Below, one piece after another: positions 16,508 through 19,655 of a DNA stretch of 19,655 nucleotides. Source of the stretch: Bilophila wadsworthia ATCC 49260 (GTDB taxonomy: Bacteria; Desulfobacterota; Desulfovibrionia; Desulfovibrionales; Desulfovibrionaceae); NCBI RefSeq assembly GCF_000701705.1, contig NZ_JNJP01000069.1, positions 1-19,655 on the forward strand. The letters are read 5' to 3'. The notes under the pieces are model-generated. The model had not been told where the DNA came from. It saw only the letters and a list, made by a program, of their open reading frames with translations, and searched no databases. A program made the position numbers and the translations under genes. Position 1 is the first letter of the stretch. Each line of letters begins with the position of its first letter.

Positions 16508-16894
16508 TCACTCTTCCAACACAGCCTCGATGCGCTGGCGCAGTTCGGCTGCTTTGCGGGCATTGCCTCGGGCGTAGGTTCGGCCCATCTGCCACAGTTC
16601 GCCTATGGCGTCCTTGAGGCGGGTTGGGACGTCCTCCCGTGGCATGGCCTGACGCTGGAGTGTCTTGATCCTGCCGCGCCATTCCTTGCCCGGATTCTCG
16701 CTGCCGCACCCATAGACACACTGCCGGAATATCTCCGAGTCCTTGAAGTCGTCGAAGTCGTCCAGAAGGTCGCTTATAGCCTCCCGGACGGCTTCTGTGG
16801 CGTCTGATGCGCACTGTGCCTGTATGGGTGATAGCGCAAGGAACGCGATGGTGAGGCAGAGCGCGGGAAAGCGCATTCGATGGCTGCCGTTCAT
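16508..16894 (-). CDS. Small exported protein, copy B
   Basis: A 128-residue protein with signal peptide (MNGSHRMRFPALCLTIAFLA..., cut near QAQC/ASD) and a mature domain 91% identical to copy A (11119-11496), including the C-VYGC pair. Start 16894 has AGGG nine bases upstream; 16876 is an alternative. It begins 10 bases after the stop of the CI-like repressor gene, so it is in the repressor operon and should be expressed in lysogens. Genes so placed commonly encode lysogenic conversion or superinfection exclusion functions; that role is inferred. The family itself is not recognised. Confidence 0.78.
   Translation of the reverse strand: MNGSHRMRFPALCLTIAFLALSPIQAQCASDATEAVREAISDLLDDFDDFKDSEIFRQCVYGCGSENPGKEWRGRIKTLQRQAMPREDVPTRLKDAIGELWQMGRTYARGNARKAAELRQRIEAVLEE
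16509..16820. repeat. Direct repeat B (312 bp, ~91% to repeat A)
   Basis: Same-orientation partner of 11120-11431 at a constant offset of 5389 bases. Recombination between the two would delete the HsdR-N gene, regulator, RNA candidate and restriction operon, leaving one exported gene behind the repressor. Confidence 0.9.
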
Positions 16895-16904
16895 TGATAC
16901 GGCC

Positions 16905-17399
16905 CTACACACCACATTCGGTAGCACCACTCGCAGGCCTGTCCGAGGTGGCATGTTGAGGATTGTCCAATCGATTGTCCTGAAGCTCAGGCGTACATTT
17001 CAGACGTTCTTCCAATTCTCGTTTTTCTTCATTCAGCCGCCGGATTTCTTTGAGGGCTCCGCGAAGTTCCACGTTTAGCTCGGCGTTTTCGCGCTCTAGT
17101 TCCTGTACGCGGGTATCCTCAGCTGGAACGGGGTCTGGTGCGGATGGTGCCAAGCAGGGTGGTTCTTCGCTGGTGGTTCTGTCTTTAAACATGGAACCTT
17201 CGCCAAAATAAAGCCAGTCACGCGATAGAGAAGGAAAAAGTTCAAGGATACTAGGCAAAATGGGCCATAAATTATCCTGCCGTTTTTCATTCAGGTAACC
17301 GGAAAAAGTGGCTTGTTTAAAACCGAGTTTTTCGGCGAGAGCCTTATCGGAACTTGTGAAATGCTTGGAAATTTCTTTTATGCGTTTGAAAAGCTCCAT
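16905..17399 (-). CDS. CI-like phage repressor (HTH plus coiled coil)
   Basis: A 164-residue repressor. Residues 1-72 are a phage CI-type helix-turn-helix (KALAEKLGFKQATFSGYLNEKR, ending SRDWLYFGEG, a hallmark of this family). Residues ~94-134 (VQELERENAELNVELRGAL...) form a strong heptad coiled coil for oligomerisation. There is no S24/LexA-type self-cleaving peptidase domain, so RecA-stimulated self-cleavage is not expected and induction must work otherwise. It is transcribed leftward from the control region 17400-17546, divergent from the Cro/Ner-like gene, and is followed by the exported-protein gene. It should maintain lysogeny by binding the 17415-17451 operator. Confidence 0.85.
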   Translation of the reverse strand: MELFKRIKEISKHFTSSDKALAEKLGFKQATFSGYLNEKRQDNLWPILPSILELFPSLSRDWLYFGEGSMFKDRTTSEEPPCLAPSAPDPVPAEDTRVQELERENAELNVELRGALKEIRRLNEEKRELEERLKCTPELQDNRLDNPQHATSDRPASGATECGV

Positions 17400-17414
17400 A
17401 ATGTCTGCCTATAA

Positions 17415-17451
17415 ATTGAGATTTTCATTGACATTAATCGAAAATCTCAAT
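17415..17451. promoter_or_regulatory. Repressor operator: 12-bp perfect inverted repeat
   Basis: ATTGAGATTTTC (17415-17426) and GAAAATCTCAAT (17440-17451) are perfect reverse complements with a 13-bp spacer. The site lies between the divergent repressor and Cro/Ner-like genes and overlaps the whole spacer and -35 of the rightward promoter, as an immunity operator would. Confidence 0.8.
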
Positions 17452-17456
17452 ACATT
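17428..17456 (+). promoter_or_regulatory. Rightward early phage promoter
   Basis: TTGACA (17428-17433), exactly 17 bp, TACATT (17451-17456). It is embedded in the operator and reads toward the early genes from 17547. The leftward repressor promoter is less clear; a TTTATA-type -10 may lie near 17410-17416. Confidence 0.7.
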
Positions 17457-17546
17457 TGATTTCAACAAAGAAACTAAGTTGTAAAGCCAACAAACAAACC
17501 TAACTACGAAACTCAATAGCAAAACCTAATCAAAGGAGCAACGAAA

Positions 17547-17804
17547 ATGACGCAGCCGAGAATTGAACGTCTGCGCGACTGGATGACGGAGCGCAACATT
17601 ACATACCGGGCAATAGGTGAACGGATTGGGGTTTCGACGCAGGGAGCGAGGCTGCTCTTAGTACGTGAGACGATTCCTGTAGAGCGGTACAAGGCTCTGC
17701 GTGTTCTGGGATTCCCCGAAGACCTACTTCCACAGCCCTGTGACATCCCAACAGGCCCCCGTCCGAGAATCCCACGTTTTCCCTGTCTCGTGACTAATAA
17801 CTAG
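17547..17804 (+). CDS. Cro/Ner-like HTH early regulator
   Basis: An 85-residue protein. Residues 1-55 (RLRDWMTERNITYRAIGERIGVSTQGARLLLVRETIPVERYKALRVLGFP) form a helix-turn-helix with GERIGVSTQG as the turn region. It is the first gene of the rightward early operon, facing the CI-like repressor, the position of Cro in lambdoid and Ner in Mu-like phages. It has a strong AAAGGAGC site upstream. It likely lowers repressor and early transcription after induction (inferred from position). The tail is Pro-rich and probably disordered. Confidence 0.75.
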   Translation: MTQPRIERLRDWMTERNITYRAIGERIGVSTQGARLLLVRETIPVERYKALRVLGFPEDLLPQPCDIPTGPRPRIPRFPCLVTNN

Positions 17805-17815
17805 CTAATTACATT

Positions 17816-17874
17816 GTTCTGAGTGGTTCAGAACGCCACCGATGGGAAACCTGGTGGGCGCACCCATCGGTGGC
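17816..17874. promoter_or_regulatory. Two inverted repeats upstream of the CII-like gene
   Basis: First GTTCTGA (17816-17822) / TCAGAAC (17828-17834), then immediately GCCACCGATGGG (17835-17846) / CCCATCGGTGGC (17863-17874), a 12-bp perfect repeat with a 16-bp spacer. No T-run follows, so this is more likely an operator, an attenuator or an RNA element between the first and second early genes than a plain terminator. Confidence 0.6.
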
Positions 17875-17931
17875 AGTCAAGTTTAGCCCGGTATCCCACC
17901 GGAATCACGCAAACGGAAAGGAGAGTTTGGC

Positions 17932-18408
17932 ATGAAAGAAGGCACTCCGAATATCGGGGCAGTCTGCCAGCGGCTTGCCAAGCACGCCCCGTCGGGGCTC
18001 TCGGCGGAACAGATCGCCTATCGGCTCGGGCGTTCCTACAACACGCTGATGTCCGAGCTTTCGCCCCTGCGGGACACGCACAAGTTCGACGTGAATCTGT
18101 TGATACCGCTCATGCGGCTGGCGGGCTCCACGGAGCCGCTGCACGAGATGGCCCGCTCCCTCGGCGGGGTGTACGTCGACTTCCTCCCGGTGTCGGACGC
18201 CGCGCATCCGGTGCATGGCCAGTGCATGGCCTCGGTGAAGTCGTTCGGGGACATGATGGTCGGCACGGCGAAGGCGCTGGAGGACAACATCATCACCAGC
18301 GAGGAAAGAAGGGAACTCGCCCGGCTCGGCTACAGGGCCGTGGGCGACATTTTGGCCCTGCTGTTCCAGATCGACGAGGCGGAGGCCCGGGATCGGGGCA
18401 GGGCGTAA
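17932..18408 (+). CDS. CII-like phage regulatory protein (Phage_CP76 type)
   Basis: A 158-residue protein resembling the phage regulatory CII/CP76 family: SGLSAEQIAYRLGRSYNTLMSELSPLRDTHKFDVNLLIPLMRLAGS is the HTH-like domain (residues ~20-65), followed by a helical region, SVKSFGDMMVGTAKALEDNIITSEERRELARLGYRAVGDILALL. Members govern early transcription or replication entry in P2- and lambda-like phages. ATG 17932 has AAAGGAGAG upstream. It lies second in the early operon, after the double inverted repeat. Confidence 0.82.
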   Translation: MKEGTPNIGAVCQRLAKHAPSGLSAEQIAYRLGRSYNTLMSELSPLRDTHKFDVNLLIPLMRLAGSTEPLHEMARSLGGVYVDFLPVSDAAHPVHGQCMASVKSFGDMMVGTAKALEDNIITSEERRELARLGYRAVGDILALLFQIDEAEARDRGRA

Positions 18409-18472
18409 AAGAACGCCCCCGGAGTTGCTACGAACAACGCCGAGGGCACAACATCCAGTGAGGGCTACTCAA

Positions 18473-18643
18473 ATGGACAGAAATGAAATCTACACGGGCA
18501 AGGCAAGGCTTGTCAATCGCGGCAACGGCATCGTCCTGCGCTGCGCGACGAAGGGTGAGCTTGCGGAGCTTCTGGCGCTGCTCAGGGCGCTTTTCCCGCA
18601 TGGGGGACGCATGAAGGATCTCATGGGGAGGGCTGCGGCATGA
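18473..18643 (+). CDS. Small phage early protein
   Basis: A 56-residue basic protein (MDRNEIYTGKARLVNRGNG...), family not recognised. It has GAGGG nine bases before ATG 18473, and its stop overlaps the next start (ATGA), showing translational coupling. Confidence 0.6.
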   Translation: MDRNEIYTGKARLVNRGNGIVLRCATKGELAELLALLRALFPHGGRMKDLMGRAAA

Positions 18644-18795
18644 GGTACGTTATCGGAGACAGCGCCCGCCTCGTGACTCCCTATCGCGGTTACTCGTGGG
18701 TGACGATCATCGGCTACGAAGGCGACGGGTATTGCGTGGAACTTACTTCCGGCCTCGAACTCGTCGTCCGGGAAGACGAACTGGAGGACGTATGA
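18640..18795 (+). CDS. Very small phage early protein
   Basis: A 51-residue protein starting MRYVIGDSARLV and ending VVREDELEDV. The start overlaps the stop of the previous gene by four bases (ATGA), and its own stop overlaps the next start (ATGAG at 18792). GGGAGGG lies nine bases upstream. The predicted small beta fold (YRGYSWVTIIGYEGDGYCVEL) resembles SH3-like modules, but the family is not identified. Confidence 0.65.
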   Translation: MRYVIGDSARLVTPYRGYSWVTIIGYEGDGYCVELTSGLELVVREDELEDV

Positions 18796-19166
18796 GCCTG
18801 AAAATCCGTGAATGCGCCATCCCGAAGTACAAAAAGGACTGGCCCGGCAAGACCCTTTTGATGAAGGAAGCCTGTCCGACGACACGTATGTCTCCCTATG
18901 AATATGGCGAAAGGCTCCCCTCGCTGATTGAGGCCGGGGTATTGGTGAAGCTTGAACGTTTCCTCTCCAAGTCGGAGGCCACCCTGAGCGGACACTCTGA
19001 TCTGTATCAGTGGGCTGAGAAGGAAGGCCAGCGCGTCATCAAGATCGGATGGCGCTGTCCGAGATGCGCCGTCTGCCATGAGGACTACATCCCCGAATCG
19101 TTCATCCGCCAGAAAAAGGCCATTTTCGTTGAAGTCACCGGAACCGGAGAGGAGCAGGAAGCATGA
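18792..19166 (+). CDS. Phage early protein with Cys cluster
   Basis: A 124-residue protein of unknown family. ATG 18792 overlaps the previous stop and has GGAGG six bases upstream; the longer frame upstream is ignored. It has a C-P-R-C-A-V-C-H segment (residues ~94-101) that could bind zinc. The next gene starts in its last codons (19163). Confidence 0.65.
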   Translation: MSLKIRECAIPKYKKDWPGKTLLMKEACPTTRMSPYEYGERLPSLIEAGVLVKLERFLSKSEATLSGHSDLYQWAEKEGQRVIKIGWRCPRCAVCHEDYIPESFIRQKKAIFVEVTGTGEEQEA

Positions 19167-19423
19167 GTGTCGTTGATCAACAGGTTAAAAACGGTCTTTT
19201 CGCTGCGAAGCTGGCATTATCCAATACTCGGTATAACAAGGGATTTGGAGCCGTCTTGTTCGGTTTTGACGATAGCGACAATGCATGTCTTTACGCTTTC
19301 GGCGATGGGGATCTCCATCCTGAGGCAACGGGAAAGGTGCTCATTCAGGGAGCGATGGATCTTGTCGAAAAAATTGAGAAACAAGACAAGGTGAAGCAGG
19401 GAGGCCACGATGGAGCGGCATGA
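19163..19423 (+). CDS. Small phage early protein
   Basis: An 86-residue protein (MSVVDQQVKNGLFAAKLALSN...), family unknown. It is coupled to the upstream gene by an ATGA overlap, with GAGGAGCAGG upstream, and its C-terminal coding region overlaps the next start at 19410. The composition is soluble and mixed alpha/beta. Confidence 0.65.
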   Translation: MSVVDQQVKNGLFAAKLALSNTRYNKGFGAVLFGFDDSDNACLYAFGDGDLHPEATGKVLIQGAMDLVEKIEKQDKVKQGGHDGAA

Positions 19424-19655
19424 GTTCGACGCGGCCTATGCCCGCATCTGCAAGGTCTGCGGCATGAAGACGCAGACGGAGCTTTCCGCGTATCTCGGCA
19501 TCCGCCAGAGTTCCATCTCCGACGCCAAGCGGCGCATGATGATTCCTGCCGCGTGGCTGTTGACCCTTTTGACCCGCGAAGGCGTGAACCCTGCGTGGAT
19601 TCTGACGGGCGGAGGTTCCAAATTCTTGGTTCCGGCCTCGTTGCCTCCGAGCGCG
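19410..19655 (+). CDS. CI-like HTH protein (3' partial)
   Basis: Open to the window end, at least 82 residues. Residues 1-75 (ARICKVCGMKTQTELSAYLGIRQSSISDAKRRMMIPAAWLLTLLTREGVNPAWILTGGG) are a phage CI-type HTH domain, with the NPAWILTG end typical of the family. It is a second repressor-like gene, but in the rightward early operon, so it is expressed during lytic or early growth rather than with the main repressor. ATG 19410 lies within the previous gene's end, with GGGAGG upstream. The C-terminal domain lies outside the window. Confidence 0.75.
   Translation, partial: MERHEFDAAYARICKVCGMKTQTELSAYLGIRQSSISDAKRRMMIPAAWLLTLLTREGVNPAWILTGGGSKFLVPASLPPSA

Noticed and set aside
13338..17810. Shared AACTAGCTAAT at 13338 and 17800 as possible attachment sites
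   Set aside because: An 11-bp AT-rich match is expected by chance many times in a window of this size, and no integrase is present.
17823..18461. 212-codon rightward frame overlapping the CII-like gene
   Set aside because: Arg/Gly/Pro-rich shadow in another frame; the CII-like gene has the ribosome site and family match.

Overview
The window looks like phage-derived and cargo DNA from a Gram-negative bacterium, most likely a sulfate reducer of the Desulfovibrio/Bilophila group. That taxonomic guess rests on the style of the phage regulatory and tail proteins and on mixed base composition; no rRNA, tRNA or housekeeping gene is present to confirm it.

Layout from left to right. (1) 1-2498: the end of a phage late operon, with a tail fibre (5' end outside the window) and a tail-fibre assembly-type protein. 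(2) 2499-4574: AT-rich, foreign-looking DNA. It holds a leftward membrane acyltransferase whose start codon is followed directly by 19 GA repeats (a phase-variation switch, out of frame in this copy), a 20-bp perfect inverted repeat, and a possible transposase relic. (3) 4575-9441: GC-richer cargo, with an adenine-methylase-like protein carrying a DUF4942-type C-terminus, a small unknown gene, and a leftward MoxR ATPase / HExxH-VWA protein / unknown-protein operon. (4) 9928-10845: an exported metallo-beta-lactamase-fold hydrolase. (5) 11119-16894: a restriction-type region bracketed by two 91%-identical copies of a small exported-protein gene. Between them lie a stand-alone HsdR-N-domain nuclease-like protein, a small regulator with a strong promoter, a GC-rich structured-RNA candidate, and a leftward operon of cytosine-C5 methyltransferase, putative restriction endonuclease and Vsr nuclease. 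(6) 16508-19655: a phage immunity region. A leftward CI-like repressor shares an operator with a rightward early operon of a Cro/Ner-like HTH protein, a CII/CP76-like regulator, four small tightly packed genes and a second CI-like HTH gene running off the edge.

The order tail fibre, then about 14 kb of cargo, then immunity region fits the accessory region of one temperate phage read across its circular map, or two adjacent prophages; the window cannot decide. No integrase or transposase gene with intact motifs is visible. The cargo is dominated by genes that alter the host surface or protect the lysogen: an O-antigen/LPS-type acyltransferase under phase control, restriction-modification, an orphan methylase, a possible conflict-type MoxR-VWA module, and exported proteins co-transcribed with the repressor.

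Most striking observations: the GA-tract switch on the acyltransferase, the duplicated exported gene flanking the restriction cassette, and the unassigned structured RNA candidate at about 13365-13555.
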